DNA of 43,290 nt. Origin: Nostoc sp. GT001 (GTDB lineage: Bacteria; Cyanobacteriota; Cyanobacteriia; Cyanobacteriales; Nostocaceae). The position numbers and the translations under genes were made by a program. This document shows positions 1 through 8,127 of this stretch, piece by piece. The DNA is taken from NCBI RefSeq assembly GCF_030382115.1, contig NZ_JAUDRJ010000003.1, forward strand, positions 5,031,699 to 5,074,988. Reading direction: 5' to 3'. The notes below the pieces were generated by a model that made no database searches, was not told the origin of the DNA, and was given only the letters and a program-made list of their open reading frames with translations. Every line of letters starts with the position of its first letter. Positions within the stretch are counted from its first letter, which is position 1.

Positions 1-21
1 TTTTCATTGAAATGAGAAAAA

Positions 22-50
22 AGCTTGTCCGTTAATCGGACAGCTATTTT
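22..50. terminator. Bidirectional hairpin terminator at left edge
   Basis: An inverted repeat pairs AGCTTGTCCG (22-31) with CGGACAGCT (37-45), with one bulged T and a 5-nt loop. On the minus strand the stem runs into TTTTTT; on the plus strand the tail is only ATTTT. It probably ends a gene lying to the left of the window. That gene is not visible. Confidence 0.55.
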
Positions 51-163
51 CCCATGAGTACATCCAAATAAATGATTTTCTGAGAAAAGATGTAAACTTT
101 TGTTTGCATAGGTTATTCTGATAACATTCTTTTCATAAAACATTAAAATTTATTACAACCCTC

Positions 164-1162
164 ATGACATTATTAATCGTCGGTGCCACTGGCACCTTAG
201 GAAGACAAGTGGCTCGTCGTGCTATCGATGAGGGATATAAAGTACGCTGTCTTGTCCGCAGCAGTAAAAAAGCAGCTTTTCTTAAAGAATGGGGTGCAGA
301 ACTCGTCCCCGGAAATTTACGTTACCCCGATACCCTAGCGGAAGCTTTAGTTGGTGTAACCCAAGTTATTGATGCCTCAACCTCTCGTCCTACAGATTCA
401 TTGAGTATCAAACAAGTGGACTGGGAAGGCAAAGTAGCATTGATTCAAGCAGCAAAAGCAGCGGGTGTTGAGCGTTTTATTTTCTTTTCGATTTTAGATG
501 CTGATAAATATCCAGAAGTGCCGCTCATGGAAATTAAGCGGTGTACAGAACTATTCTTGGCTGAGTCAGGCTTGAATTATACCATCTTGCGGCTAGCTGG
601 GTTTATGCAAGGGTTAATCGGTCAGTATGGAATTCCCATTTTGGAAGGACAGCCAGTTTGGGTAACAGGTAATTCTTCTCCTATCGCTTATATGGACACT
701 CAGGACATTGCTAAGTTTGCTATCCGAGCATTGAGTGTACCAGAAACGGAAAACCAAGCTTTTCCTGTAGTCGGTACTCGTGCATGGAGTGCAGAAGAAA
801 TTATCAACCTGTGCGAACGCTTATCTGGAAAAGATGCCAGAGTAACGCGGATGCCAATAACCTTACTGCGTGCTGTACGGGGCATAATGCGATTCTTTCA
901 GTGGGGATGGAACGTAGCAGACAGGCTGGCGTTTACAGAAGTATTGGCTAGTGGTAAACAGTTAAATGCTTCAATGGATGATGTATACACAGTGTTTGGT
1001 TTAGATCCGCAACAAACCACAACCCTAGAAAGTTATCTCCAAGAGTACTTCAGCCGAATCATGAAGAAGCTCAAAGAAGTAGACTACCAAAAAAATAAAA
1101 ATAAAAAGCAGAAACCTAAAAAAACTCCTTTTAAACAATCTTCAAAAGCTAATAGTCAATAG
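164..1162 (+). CDS. ycf39: Ycf39/HCF244-type NAD(P)-binding photosystem II assembly protein
   Basis: This is an atypical short-chain dehydrogenase of the NmrA-like group. The Rossmann nucleotide-binding motif GATGTLGR lies at residues 7-14, and the 332-residue length fits the Ycf39 family. The body (FFSILDADKYPEVPLMEIK, then NYTILRLAGFMQGLIGQY) is characteristic of cyanobacterial Ycf39. In Synechocystis, Ycf39 works with small Hlip proteins in early photosystem II assembly, helping deliver chlorophyll to newly made D1; the plant homologue HCF244 acts in psbA translation. The C-terminal 25 residues are a lysine-rich, low-complexity tail (KNKNKKQKPKK), probably disordered. The ATG follows an AT-rich leader without a clear Shine-Dalgarno. 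It is separated by about 130 nt from the NAD kinase gene and is probably transcribed alone. Identification is strong by overall sequence character; catalytic activity is not implied. Confidence 0.9.
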   Translation: MTLLIVGATGTLGRQVARRAIDEGYKVRCLVRSSKKAAFLKEWGAELVPGNLRYPDTLAEALVGVTQVIDASTSRPTDSLSIKQVDWEGKVALIQAAKAAGVERFIFFSILDADKYPEVPLMEIKRCTELFLAESGLNYTILRLAGFMQGLIGQYGIPILEGQPVWVTGNSSPIAYMDTQDIAKFAIRALSVPETENQAFPVVGTRAWSAEEIINLCERLSGKDARVTRMPITLLRAVRGIMRFFQWGWNVADRLAFTEVLASGKQLNASMDDVYTVFGLDPQQTTTLESYLQEYFSRIMKKLKEVDYQKNKNKKQKPKKTPFKQSSKANSQ

Positions 1163-1292
1163 TCATTACAAAACAGACATTAGTCGTAAAACTCTAGACT
1201 CTGGATATTTGACTCTAGATTAATGACTACATGACCAAAAATGTGTAACGATTACATAATACAGAGCATCGCCTAAACTTGGATATTTGAGT

Positions 1293-2210
1293 GTGCCGAA
1301 AGCAGGCATTATCTACAATGACGTTAAACCGATAGCGGGCCGTGTCGCTATTGAGTTGAAAGACAAGCTAACCGCAGTCGGTTGGAATGTATGTATCACA
1401 TCGAGTATTGGTGGTATACTGGGCTACCCTAATCCTGAGAGTCCTGTGTGCCACACCCCCATTGATGGTCTGACACCCCCTGGTTTTGACTCAGATATGG
1501 AGTTTGCAGTGGTATTGGGGGGAGACGGCACTGTTCTAGCAGCGTCTCGTCAAGTAGCCCCTTGTGGTATTCCACTGCTAACAGTGAATACCGGCCACAT
1601 GGGATTTTTGACGGAAACTTTCCTGAATCAATTGCCCCAAGCACTAGAACAGGCGATGGCAGGTGAGTATGAAATTGAAGAACGAGCTATGCTCAATGTC
1701 AAAGTGTTTCGGGATGATTCAGTGCTATGGGAAGCCCTATGCCTGAATGAAATGGTGCTACACCGAGAACCTTTGACCTCTATGTGCCATTTTGAAATTG
1801 CCATAGGGCATCATGCGCCAGTAGATATTGCCGCAGATGGTGTGATTGTTTCTACGCCTACTGGTTCTACAGCTTACTCATTGAGTGCTGGTGGCCCAGT
1901 GGTAACTCCTGGCGTACCTGTTTTACAACTAGTACCCATTTGTCCCCATTCCCTAGCTTCTAGAGCATTGGTATTTCCAGATACTGAATCGGTCAATATC
2001 TACCCAGTCAATATCCCTCGACTGGTAATGGTAGTAGATGGGAATGGAGGGTGCTATATATTACCAGAAGATCGAGTATATATGGAGCGATCGCAATATA
2101 GTGCCCGATTTATTCGCCTGCAACAGCCTGAGTTTTTCCGAATTTTGCGAGAAAAATTAGGTTGGGGTTTACCACATATCGCTAAACCAACTTCTGTCGA
2201 ATTACCGTAA
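1293..2210 (+). CDS. nadK: NAD kinase (ATP-NAD kinase)
   Basis: The enzyme phosphorylates NAD+ to NADP+, which oxygenic phototrophs need in quantity for photosynthetic electron transport. The NAD-kinase signature GGDGT is present ([15 protein letters not shown]), followed by [10 protein letters not shown] and the diagnostic [15 protein letters not shown] segment with the catalytic-site Asp and Thr-Gly-Ser loop. Length is 305 residues, normal for the family. The frame is open from a TTG at 1287, but the GTG at 1293 gives the N-terminus [10 protein letters not shown] typical of cyanobacterial homologues, so I chose it; no clear Shine-Dalgarno separates the two. Cyanobacteria usually carry two NAD kinases, and this one resembles the form found throughout Nostocales. 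Downstream is a GC-rich hairpin and then an OmpR-type regulator gene with its own leader. Confidence 0.93.
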   Translation: MPKAGIIYNDVKPIAGRVAIELKDKLTAVGWNVCITSSIGGILGYPNPESPVCHTPIDGLTPPGFDSDMEFAVVLGGDGTVLAASRQVAPCGIPLLTVNTGHMGFLTETFLNQLPQALEQAMAGEYEIEERAMLNVKVFRDDSVLWEALCLNEMVLHREPLTSMCHFEIAIGHHAPVDIAADGVIVSTPTGSTAYSLSAGGPVVTPGVPVLQLVPICPHSLASRALVFPDTESVNIYPVNIPRLVMVVDGNGGCYILPEDRVYMERSQYSARFIRLQQPEFFRILREKLGWGLPHIAKPTSVELP

Positions 2211-2215
2211 GCATT

Positions 2216-2258
2216 GGGCATTGGGCATTAGTTATTTCTCCTGTGCCCCCCAATGCCC
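2216..2258. repeat. ATTGGGC tandem repeat forming a hairpin after nadK
   Basis: Heptamer-like GGGCATT units start 5 nt after the nadK stop codon. GGGCATTGGG (2216-2225) pairs exactly with CCCAATGCCC (2249-2258) across a 23-nt loop. It may act as a 3' stem-loop for the nadK mRNA, but no T-run follows. Confidence 0.5.
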
Positions 2259-2434
2259 CATTTACTGATTTCCTTCCAGAATTACTGGTATGGAGATGGA
2301 ATTTGGAGTTAGTTATTAAGATTGCATCCGAGAATTCGATAGCTGACACCTGAACGTGCTAAAACATCCTTAGCAGCGCGTCAAATCAGAATTGCTACAT
2401 CACTAAAAGCTCGTAATTGCACTTTATAACTGAT

Positions 2435-2465
2435 GTAAAGATTTTCTCTGGAATATCTTTACAAT
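2435..2465 (+). promoter_or_regulatory. Palindrome overlapping a TACAAT box upstream of the NblR-type gene
   Basis: Perfect 8-bp arms GTAAAGAT (2435-2442) and ATCTTTAC (2455-2462) are separated by 12 nt. The right arm overlaps a good -10-like TACAAT (2460-2465), 25 nt before the ATG at 2491. No convincing -35 is seen. An operator or an activator-dependent promoter is possible. This is inference from position and symmetry only. Confidence 0.4.
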
Positions 2466-2490
2466 CCTAAATCCAATATCCCAAATTGTT

Positions 2491-3177
2491 ATGACAGTTG
2501 CTCAAAGTCCCTGTGTTTTGGTGATTGAAACCGATGAGAGCCTTGCAAATCAGCTTTCTTGCGATTTGCAAGAAGCAGGTTATGAATCAATTTTGGCTCA
2601 TGATGCGACGAGTGGTTTAGAACACTGTCGTGATCGCCAACCTGCTTTAATTGTTTTAGACCGGATGCTAGCAGGAGAATCAGGACTATCATTGTGCAAA
2701 AATATGAGAAGCACTGGTATGCGATCGCCTGTATTAATTTTAATGGCAAGGGATACAGTTGACGATCGTGTAGCTTGTCTAGAAGCTGGAGCGGATGATT
2801 ACATCCTCAAACCTTACCGCTCAGAAGACTTTTTGAAGTTGATTCGCCTCTACTTAAAACCCGATGTGGATACCACAGAGCAATTACGCTTTGGGGATTT
2901 AATTTTAGACATAGCAACTCGCCGTGCCATACACAACGGACGACCAATTGACTTGACAATGAAGGAATTTGAACTATTAAAATTCTTAATGGAACATCCT
3001 CGTGAGGTGTTAACCCGCGAACAAATTCTAGAAAATGTTTGGGGTTACGACTTTCTGGGTGAGTCGAATGTAATTGAAGTGTACATCCGTTACTTGCGGT
3101 TAAAAATCGAAGATGAAGGTCAAAAGCGCCTCATTCAAACAGTGCGAGGCGTAGGGTACGTTTTAAGAGAATCCTAG
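2491..3177 (+). CDS. nblR: NblR-type OmpR-family response regulator
   Basis: The protein is 228 residues: receiver domain about 8-120, winged-helix DNA-binding domain about 130-226 (LTMKEFELLKFLMEHP, then TVRGVGYVL). The receiver has Glu13 and Asp15 in the acidic pocket, the phospho-acceptor position Asp57 in VLDRMLAGESGL, and the conserved Lys in LKPY. The switch Thr/Ser normally found before Ala is replaced by Met (LILMARD), so the pocket is not canonical. The DRMLAGESGL segment and Asp57 match what I recall of NblR, the regulator required for phycobilisome degradation and survival under nutrient or high-light stress in Synechococcus, which is reported to work without canonical phosphorylation. 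No histidine kinase lies nearby. It could be another orphan OmpR regulator, but NblR is the best match. Confidence 0.78.
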   Translation: MTVAQSPCVLVIETDESLANQLSCDLQEAGYESILAHDATSGLEHCRDRQPALIVLDRMLAGESGLSLCKNMRSTGMRSPVLILMARDTVDDRVACLEAGADDYILKPYRSEDFLKLIRLYLKPDVDTTEQLRFGDLILDIATRRAIHNGRPIDLTMKEFELLKFLMEHPREVLTREQILENVWGYDFLGESNVIEVYIRYLRLKIEDEGQKRLIQTVRGVGYVLRES

Positions 3178-3212
3178 TATACTGTAGCGGGAGTTTGCCT
3201 ATCTCCTTGCCT

Positions 3213-3240
3213 CATTCCCAGTTTCGGATTGGGAATGTTT
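3213..3240 (+). terminator. Hairpin after the NblR-type gene
   Basis: CATTCCCA (3213-3220) pairs with TGGGAATG (3230-3237) around a 9-nt loop, followed by only TTT. It is placed correctly to end the regulator mRNA, about 35 nt after its stop. The T-tract is weak. Confidence 0.45.
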
Positions 3241-3324
3241 GGGTCCTACTGCCTTCCAACCAAAGGGTTTTTCTGGCTACAACACTGTAAAATTGAAGTC
3301 TAAATTACAAAATCGAAAAGCTAT

Positions 3325-3831
3325 ATGACTCGTTGGCTAAGTTTGCTCTCGATAGTGCTGAGTATTTTTCTGATGGGTTGTTCTGTGCCAACAACAGCTA
3401 AATCTCCTAGCCCCACCTCTGGTTCTAAAACTCCAGCACCAGAAAGTTTAGGTCAAAAACTACCAATTTCTGCTAAAGCCATTGTGCCTGATGGTACAAC
3501 GATTCAATTAGAGGTAGCGCAGACGCCAGAACAGCAAGCGATGGGGTTGATGTATCGACCAGCTTTACCAGATGACCGGGGAATGCTGTTTGGCTTCCCT
3601 TCAGCACGACCAGTAAGTTTCTGGATGAAGAATGTACCAGTACCCCTGGATATGGTATTTCTACATAAAGGTGTAGTTAAATATATTCAGGCTGCTGCGC
3701 CTCCTTGTACAAGTGAGCCTTGTCCTACTTATGGCCCCAATACACCAATTGATAAGGTGATTGAACTTCGTTCTGGAAGAGCTGCCGAATTGAAGTTGAA
3801 AGTGGGCGATATTCTCAAAATTGAGTTTTGA
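3325..3831 (+). CDS. DUF192-family lipoprotein
   Basis: The N-terminus is a lipoprotein signal: MTRW, a hydrophobic stretch, then the lipobox LMGC with Cys at residue 19. A Ser/Pro/Thr-rich linker runs to about residue 45. The remainder, about 50-168, is a DUF192 domain with its characteristic GLMYRPALPDDRGMLF and FWMKNVPVPLDMVFL segments and the C-terminal AAELKLKVGDILKIEF. DUF192 proteins are small beta-rich secreted or periplasmic proteins of unknown biochemical role. Two cysteines (PPCTSEPCP) fit a disulfide in an oxidising compartment. The protein is probably anchored to a membrane on the periplasmic side. Length 168 is normal. It appears monocistronic, with a short AT-rich leader. Confidence 0.87.
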   Translation: MTRWLSLLSIVLSIFLMGCSVPTTAKSPSPTSGSKTPAPESLGQKLPISAKAIVPDGTTIQLEVAQTPEQQAMGLMYRPALPDDRGMLFGFPSARPVSFWMKNVPVPLDMVFLHKGVVKYIQAAAPPCTSEPCPTYGPNTPIDKVIELRSGRAAELKLKVGDILKIEF

Positions 3832-4360
3832 AACTCTGGTGCTTTGCGGGGATAGAAATTTGGGTAATTACTCGGTTGAGAGCCTATACGGTCGAAATAT
3901 ATGTTTTTTTTGTAAAAAATGTCACTTTGGGTGGTCAAATAGCACTTGTAACGCTACTATTTAAAAACTGTGGTAATAATGTAAAATTCTACTGTCTCAA
4001 ACCTGAAATCACAGTCTTCAGGTTTAGTCTCAAAAATATTCCCTTGGGCGTAAGTGTAAATAGTCGCCAATAGGAGAGTATAGGCTATGGAATCTTTATT
4101 ACTACCTGTGTAATTAAATAAAACACAAAAGTAAATAAGATGAAGCCAATTTAATTAAGTAAAAATACTGCTTAATAAGCTAGCAGATAATTTGTATGAG
4201 AATTTTCATTTCTCAGACTATCTATAGGAAGCCTCTGTTGAAGGCAGATTAACAAAAACTGTGCTGGGGTGTATAGCCGATAACGGCACAGTGACAGATG
4301 AAATACTGGCTACTGTCTACCGAGTAATGGTGAACTGATATATGACAATACATTCTGCAC
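3832..4360. other. Intergenic region without a convincing gene
   Basis: About 530 nt, AT-rich. An open frame at 3828-4073 has no start signal, no recognisable similarity and unusual composition, so I do not call it. A small hairpin, TGAGAA/TTCTCA, lies at 4197-4215. It presumably holds the promoter of the small gene at 4378, but no box stands out. Confidence 0.5.
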
Positions 4361-4370
4361 AAGGAGGTGA
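4361..4370 (+). promoter_or_regulatory. Perfect Shine-Dalgarno fixing the start of the DUF2949 gene
   Basis: AAGGAGGTGA is fully complementary to the 3' end of 16S rRNA and sits 7 nt before the ATG at 4378. It shows that the upstream ATG at 4342 is not the start. Such a complete site is rare in this window and suggests efficient translation. Confidence 0.85.
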
Positions 4371-4377
4371 GATACAA

Positions 4378-4569
4378 ATGTCACCATCAAAATATTCCCG
4401 ACTGATTCATTTTTTGCAAGAAGATTTGGCAATTTCCACAGCATCATTAGCGGTGGCACTTCGGCATCGGGAGCAAGACCCAGGCCCTTTGGCAATGATT
4501 CTTTGGCAATATGGTTTGATTACTCTAGAGCAATTAGAACAAATTTATGATTGGCTGGAGACGGCGTAG
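4378..4569 (+). CDS. Small DUF2949-type cyanobacterial protein
   Basis: A 63-residue protein starting MSPSKYSRLIHFLQ. It resembles the short DUF2949 proteins found almost only in cyanobacteria, with an N-terminal helix, an acidic middle (LRHREQDPGPLAMILWQYGL) and a C-terminal helix ending LEQIYDWLETA. The pattern PLAMILWQYGLITLEQLEQI is like the helical 'bacterial response/secretion N-terminal' type where a short helix-turn-helix-like hairpin packs on itself. No function is known. The start is fixed by a perfect Shine-Dalgarno. It has no operon partner: the next gene is on the other strand. The strong ribosome site suggests an abundant small protein. Confidence 0.78.
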   Translation: MSPSKYSRLIHFLQEDLAISTASLAVALRHREQDPGPLAMILWQYGLITLEQLEQIYDWLETA

Positions 4570-4866
4570 ATTATACCAATTTTGGATTGTAGATTTTAGA
4601 CTTTGGATTAAAAGTTTCTATCAAATGCCTATTAGCAGAATCTCAAACAATACTATTTATGCCAATTTGGGATGATACAAAGTTGCCAAAGTTAGTCTTG
4701 TTTGGTGTCAAAGATACAGTGCGACTTTCTCCAAAGCAAATAATACTATCTAGGGCAACTTGGTGTCATTTAGGAGAATTGAGGTATGTCATATCAACTC
4801 TACACTTATGCAAAGATTGATATATAGCTCTCTTGACTTTGACGGTTTCTACTCTACATACAAATT

Positions 4867-4900
4867 AAAGAGCGAGTTAAATTATCAACTCGCTCTTTTG
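4867..4900. terminator. Strong bidirectional terminator
   Basis: A perfect 12-bp stem, AAAGAGCGAGTT (4867-4878) and AACTCGCTCTTT (4887-4898), has an 8-nt loop. T-rich tails occur on both strands. It lies 10 nt beyond the stop codon of the minus-strand aminotransferase gene and can also stop plus-strand transcripts. The 297 nt to its left (4570-4866) hold no gene that I can see. Confidence 0.85.
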
Positions 4901-4909
4901 ATTTAGTAC

Positions 4910-6064
4910 TCAGGACTGACTAAACACTTTAACTGCTGCTGCTATACCAGAACCAGGGGTAAAGTCTTCGTAGCCAAGTTCTGTGAGGATAACTTCTAAA
5001 GATGCTATGCAGCTAAGGATATCGCGATCGCTCACAAAACCCAAGTGACCAATACGGAAAATTTTATTGCTCAAATGGTCTTGACCACCTGCTAGGGCAA
5101 TATCAAAGCGTTTTTTCATCAATGACCGAATCTTATCAGGTTCAATTCCCTGTGGTGCTACAGCCGTAATCGCTGGACTAGCGGAACTATCTGCTGCAAA
5201 CAGGGGTAAATTTAACCCTTGAATGGCGGCGCGGGTAGCATTTTTCAGCCGTTCGTGTCGAGCAAATATTGACTCCAAGCCTTCCTCTTTCATCATTCGC
5301 AACGTGGTGTGTAACGCTACAATTAAGTTCACAGGCGGAGTAAATGGAGTTGTATTTTTGGCTGTGGCTTTACGATATTTGCCTAAGTCCAAATAATATT
5401 TTGGTAGCTTCGCAGTTTTGTAAGCTTCCCAAGCCTTGGCACTGACAGAAACAAAACCCAATCCGGGCGGAATCATATAACCTTTTTGGGAACCGGAGGC
5501 GACGATATCCAAGCCCCAAGCATCCACGGGTAGATTAAACGCACCCAAGCTAGTCACCGCATCAACGATAATTAAAGCTTCACCGTGTTCTTTAACGTGG
5601 CGGTTGATGGTTTCTAGGTCATTCAACACACCCGTCGAGGTTTCGCTGTGGGTAATGATTACGGCTTTGATTTGCTTTTGCGTATCTGCTTGGAGTTTTT
5701 CAGCAAATACTGCGGGGTCTAAGGGTTTTCCCCATTCCACCTTAACTTCTTCTACATTCAAACCGTAGGCTTGGCCAACTTCTACCCAGCGTTCACCAAA
5801 TTTACCATTAGAACCAACTAAAATGCGATCACCTGGAGAGAGAAAATTAATTATTCCCGCTTCTACAGCACCCGTACCACTGACATTCAGCATCAGCACA
5901 TCACTTTGAGTTTGGTGCAGCCACTTCAGGTTTTCTGTCACCTCTGCCAATATGTTGCTAAATTCACTAGTACGGTGTCCAATCGGATGCTTGGCTAATG
6001 CCAGTAAGGCAGCTTCTGGTACCGGTGTAGGGCCTGGAATCATCAGCATCAGCTTATCGTTCAT
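4910..6064 (-). CDS. Class V aminotransferase (alanine/serine-glyoxylate type)
   Basis: A 384-residue fold-type I PLP enzyme. Lys194 in GSQKGYMIPPG is the Schiff-base lysine; Asp168 in IIVDAVTSLGAF binds the pyridine nitrogen. The N-terminal MIPGPTPVPEAAL and PIGHRTSEF segments are typical of alanine-glyoxylate and serine-glyoxylate aminotransferases. The likely role is transamination of glyoxylate to glycine in the photorespiratory route that recycles 2-phosphoglycolate; the amino donor cannot be told from sequence. Homologues in cyanobacterial genomes are often mislabelled 'soluble hydrogenase small subunit', but nothing here suggests a hydrogenase. A strong terminator follows. Upstream is 1.2 kb without genes, so it is transcribed alone. 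Confidence 0.88.
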   Translation of the reverse strand: MNDKLMLMIPGPTPVPEAALLALAKHPIGHRTSEFSNILAEVTENLKWLHQTQSDVLMLNVSGTGAVEAGIINFLSPGDRILVGSNGKFGERWVEVGQAYGLNVEEVKVEWGKPLDPAVFAEKLQADTQKQIKAVIITHSETSTGVLNDLETINRHVKEHGEALIIVDAVTSLGAFNLPVDAWGLDIVASGSQKGYMIPPGLGFVSVSAKAWEAYKTAKLPKYYLDLGKYRKATAKNTTPFTPPVNLIVALHTTLRMMKEEGLESIFARHERLKNATRAAIQGLNLPLFAADSSASPAITAVAPQGIEPDKIRSLMKKRFDIALAGGQDHLSNKIFRIGHLGFVSDRDILSCIASLEVILTELGYEDFTPGSGIAAAVKVFSQS

Positions 6065-6969
6065 GTGTCTATCCTAAAAGTCAAATAAAAGTCAAAATTG
6101 TGGAAAGTTGGTTAAGTCTGATAGCAAATCCTTAGATATTCATCTACAAATTCCACTCAGATCGTCACCAGCCTTGTTGTATATTTTCCAAATTTATAGG
6201 AAAAGTATTGTGGGAGTTAATGATCGGTCAGCTTGACCTTTGCAATTTATACCAGACTCTAACTCAGATAAAACCTCTGTTCCAGGCAATCTTACCACAC
6301 ACCTAGACGCCAGGTTAAGGTGTCTGCTCGTAGGCGAACGGCTATTTTAGCTAAAGATGAAACATCTATCTAGATGAGGCATAGGTACGATAAATTCTTA
6401 AAATTTACCCATAATCCACCTCAGTTGTTTTTATAGAAAAACGCGAAATCGTTTTGAACATCGCGGTAATTGTCGGTGAAAAAGTTGTGTTTTGCTTCCA
6501 TGAAAGAAGTAACCCCCTACACTATACAGAAGACTTGGATGTCACCGTTTGCTAAGAGATAGAAGATACCCAACTCAAACTTTTCAATCTATTTGGGTTG
6601 AAGATTTGTTCTTGGGTTTCCATTGTCTAAAAAATACCTTCATCTATGATTTATTTGAGTCAAAATCGCTTCGATGCCAATATCCAAGCATTCTCTGGCT
6701 TATTTGATAGCGACTAATTTGCCGCAGTGAGATATTTATGCTACTACTTGCTGCACTTTTTGATACTGCACTTAGTGGTAAGCGATGCCGACAGCAGACT
6801 ACGCCTATGCTAATAAACTATAAGTTTTTATACTATACTTACAAAATTGCTACAATCGTGCTTAGTCTCCTTAGTTACTATTCACGGTGAGTCGTTTTTA
6901 ACTAGTGTTCAGTTCATAAACTGTCACTCACTAGATCCCCGGTATTCTTGTAAAAGAGATATTCTTAGT
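6065..6969. other. Long gene-poor region upstream of the aminotransferase
   Basis: No supported coding region. It contains a 7-bp hairpin, AGACGCC/GGTGTCT (6305-6325), near the expected leader of the aminotransferase, and a degenerate copy of a common cyanobacterial dispersed repeat (AAGCGATGCCGACAGC... from 6780). An ATG at 6738 opens 49 codons but runs through that repeat, so I reject it as a gene. Confidence 0.5.
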
Positions 6970-7140
6970 TAGTGCAAGGAGTGATACCATTTCACCACAT
7001 GTTTGTCACAAGTTATCCTCGTAATACTCCCTCCTCAGGGAATGTTGCAGATTTCAAATGTTGCATCAAACGAGTGAGTTGGTATAAGCTTTTACAGAAA
7101 AGCGCTTGAGTGAGCAAAACTCTCAAGCGCTTTTTTGTGT
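6970..7140 (+). ncRNA. Candidate small RNA ending at a strong terminator
   Basis: There is no open frame here, yet a strong plus-strand terminator closes the region. Upstream of it are signs of RNA structure. TCCCT (7028-7032) and AGGGA (7037-7041) form a stem displaying the loop CCTC, an anti-Shine-Dalgarno-like motif. CTCGT (7018-7022) can pair with ACGAG (7070-7074) to enclose it. An 8-nt direct repeat ATGTTGCA occurs at 7042-7049 and 7058-7065. A CU-rich loop plus terminator is the general layout of trans-acting sRNAs such as PsrR1, but I cannot confirm identity, and the 5' end is a guess because no clear promoter is visible. Confidence 0.35.
7098..7137 (+). terminator. Strong Rho-independent terminator with no gene upstream
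   Basis: AAAAGCGCTTGAG (7098-7110) pairs perfectly with CTCAAGCGCTTTT (7122-7134), 13 bp around an 11-nt loop, followed by TTGTGT (six T's in all from 7131). On the minus strand it would also follow the leftward DUF5615/DUF433 pair at some 150 nt distance, but the plus strand has the clean T-run. Confidence 0.85.
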
Positions 7141-7282
7141 ATAAATAAAACAGTCCTACTCTCTGGATAGTTATACATCTGTGTTTAAATACACATCTAT
7201 CAGAGGAATAAACTACTGCTGTAAAAATTGTAACAACATATACTTTACGACTTTAAAATTTGTGTGTTCCGTCAAAACCTTG

Positions 7283-7624
7283 TTAAGTGACTGGACGTAC
7301 CACACGAATTAGTTTTCCTTGCAAAGGTTCTTCTGTTGCCACAGCCTCATCTATCCGTGCTGCAAATTGTTCCCAATTACGATTATTCGTGCAAACAAAA
7401 ATACCGAAGTGGTTAGAATCACGACGATGCAAACGGATAAAATCAACTCTGTTGATAGTTAATATTGAGCGTTCTTGACTTATGGCAAATGCTAGCACTT
7501 CCTCATCAGGTATACCTTGGTCTGCATTTTCTGCTTCTTGAACTGTCAAAACATCATGCCCCAAAGCGCGTAATAATTCCACAACTGGAAAGGGAAACTG
7601 CTCATCTGCGTAAAACCGTGCCAT
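7283..7624 (-). CDS. DUF5615 PIN-like protein, probable toxin
   Basis: A 113-residue protein with the start FYADEQFPFPVVELLRALGHDV, the N-terminal acidic pattern (Asp7, Glu8) of DUF5615 PIN-like proteins, then IPDEEVLAFAISQERSILTIN, where PIN-type nucleases have the next acidic residues, and NRVDFIRLHR with a third acidic position. These are predicted Mg2+-dependent ribonucleases. It begins only 3 nt after the stop codon of the DUF433 gene, and this order (DUF433, then DUF5615) is a recurring type II toxin-antitoxin arrangement. Activity is inferred from family and context; neither partner is experimentally defined from this sequence. Confidence 0.8.
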   Translation of the reverse strand: MARFYADEQFPFPVVELLRALGHDVLTVQEAENADQGIPDEEVLAFAISQERSILTINRVDFIRLHRRDSNHFGIFVCTNNRNWEQFAARIDEAVATEEPLQGKLIRVVRPVT

Positions 7625-7627
7625 CGA

Positions 7628-7954
7628 TTAGGCTACCTCATTACGCTCAATTGCCAATTCGATTTCATTGGGATGAGCTTCTGCATATACCCAAGCATTA
7701 GCTAAATCTGTAGCTGTAATAGTTGGATAGCTCGTCAAAAGGTCAGCATCACTATATCCAAGACCGCGAGCTTCCACAAGTACCCAAACGGGAATACGAG
7801 TTTTAGCGATGCGAGCCTCTCCACCACAGACTCTAGGAGTTTTTTCAATTCCTTGCCAATTGTTGGCGAGACTTTGAGCAAGTAACTGTATAGCCTGCAA
7901 TTTTTCACCAGGACTGAGGGCAAGCAGTTGTTGTTCTAACTCTTTTAGTGTCAC
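7628..7954 (-). CDS. DUF433 protein, probable antitoxin
   Basis: A 108-residue protein. The N-terminal third (LKELEQQLLALSPGEKLQAI) is a short amphipathic region. Residues about 40-95 form the DUF433 helix-turn-helix-like domain: TPRVCGGEARIAKTRIPVWV, then YSDADLLTSYPTITATDL and ANAWVYAEAHPNEIE. DUF433 proteins usually precede a PIN-like toxin gene, as here, and are thought to neutralise it and repress the operon. The upstream gap to leuS is about 170 nt and includes a CTCTGCG-type repeat. Both genes face the same way as leuS; the repeat and gap suggest a separate promoter. Confidence 0.8.
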   Translation of the reverse strand: MTLKELEQQLLALSPGEKLQAIQLLAQSLANNWQGIEKTPRVCGGEARIAKTRIPVWVLVEARGLGYSDADLLTSYPTITATDLANAWVYAEAHPNEIELAIERNEVA

Positions 7955-8040
7955 AGATGTAAATCCTCTGATGTTTTGTCAGGCTAAATTTACAATTTTA
8001 TCAATTGCTAAGTACAACATTTAATTAATTCATAGCGAGT

Positions 8041-8084
8041 TCTCTGCGTACCTCTGCGCTTTCCTTTGCGCCACTTTGCGTTTA
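8041..8084. repeat. CTYTGCG short repeat cluster
   Basis: Four spaced copies of C(T)TCTGCG or CTTTGCG (TCTCTGCGTACCTCTGCGCT, then CCTTTGCGCC and ACTTTGCGTT) with a period of about 10-11 nt. This is a dispersed repeat style common in Nostocales intergenic DNA. It lies between leuS and the DUF433 gene. Confidence 0.6.
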
Positions 8085-8127
8085 AATTTCAACCCTCAAT
8101 TCGCCACGATTTTACACAAAGCCGTAC

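Noticed and set aside
3828..4073. 81-codon plus-strand frame after the DUF192 gene
   Set aside because: It overlaps the previous stop codon, has no ribosome site or known domain, and its translation has no plausible pattern.
4910..6064. Soluble hydrogenase small subunit
   Set aside because: The protein has all class V aminotransferase features, including the PLP lysine, and no metal-cluster cysteines.
6738..6887. 49-codon frame starting MLLLAALFDTALSG
   Set aside because: Part of it is a degenerate dispersed repeat, and no ribosome site precedes it.
6970..7140. Assigning the sRNA candidate to PsrR1
   Set aside because: A CU-rich loop and terminator are too general; I could not verify conserved sequence or synteny from memory.
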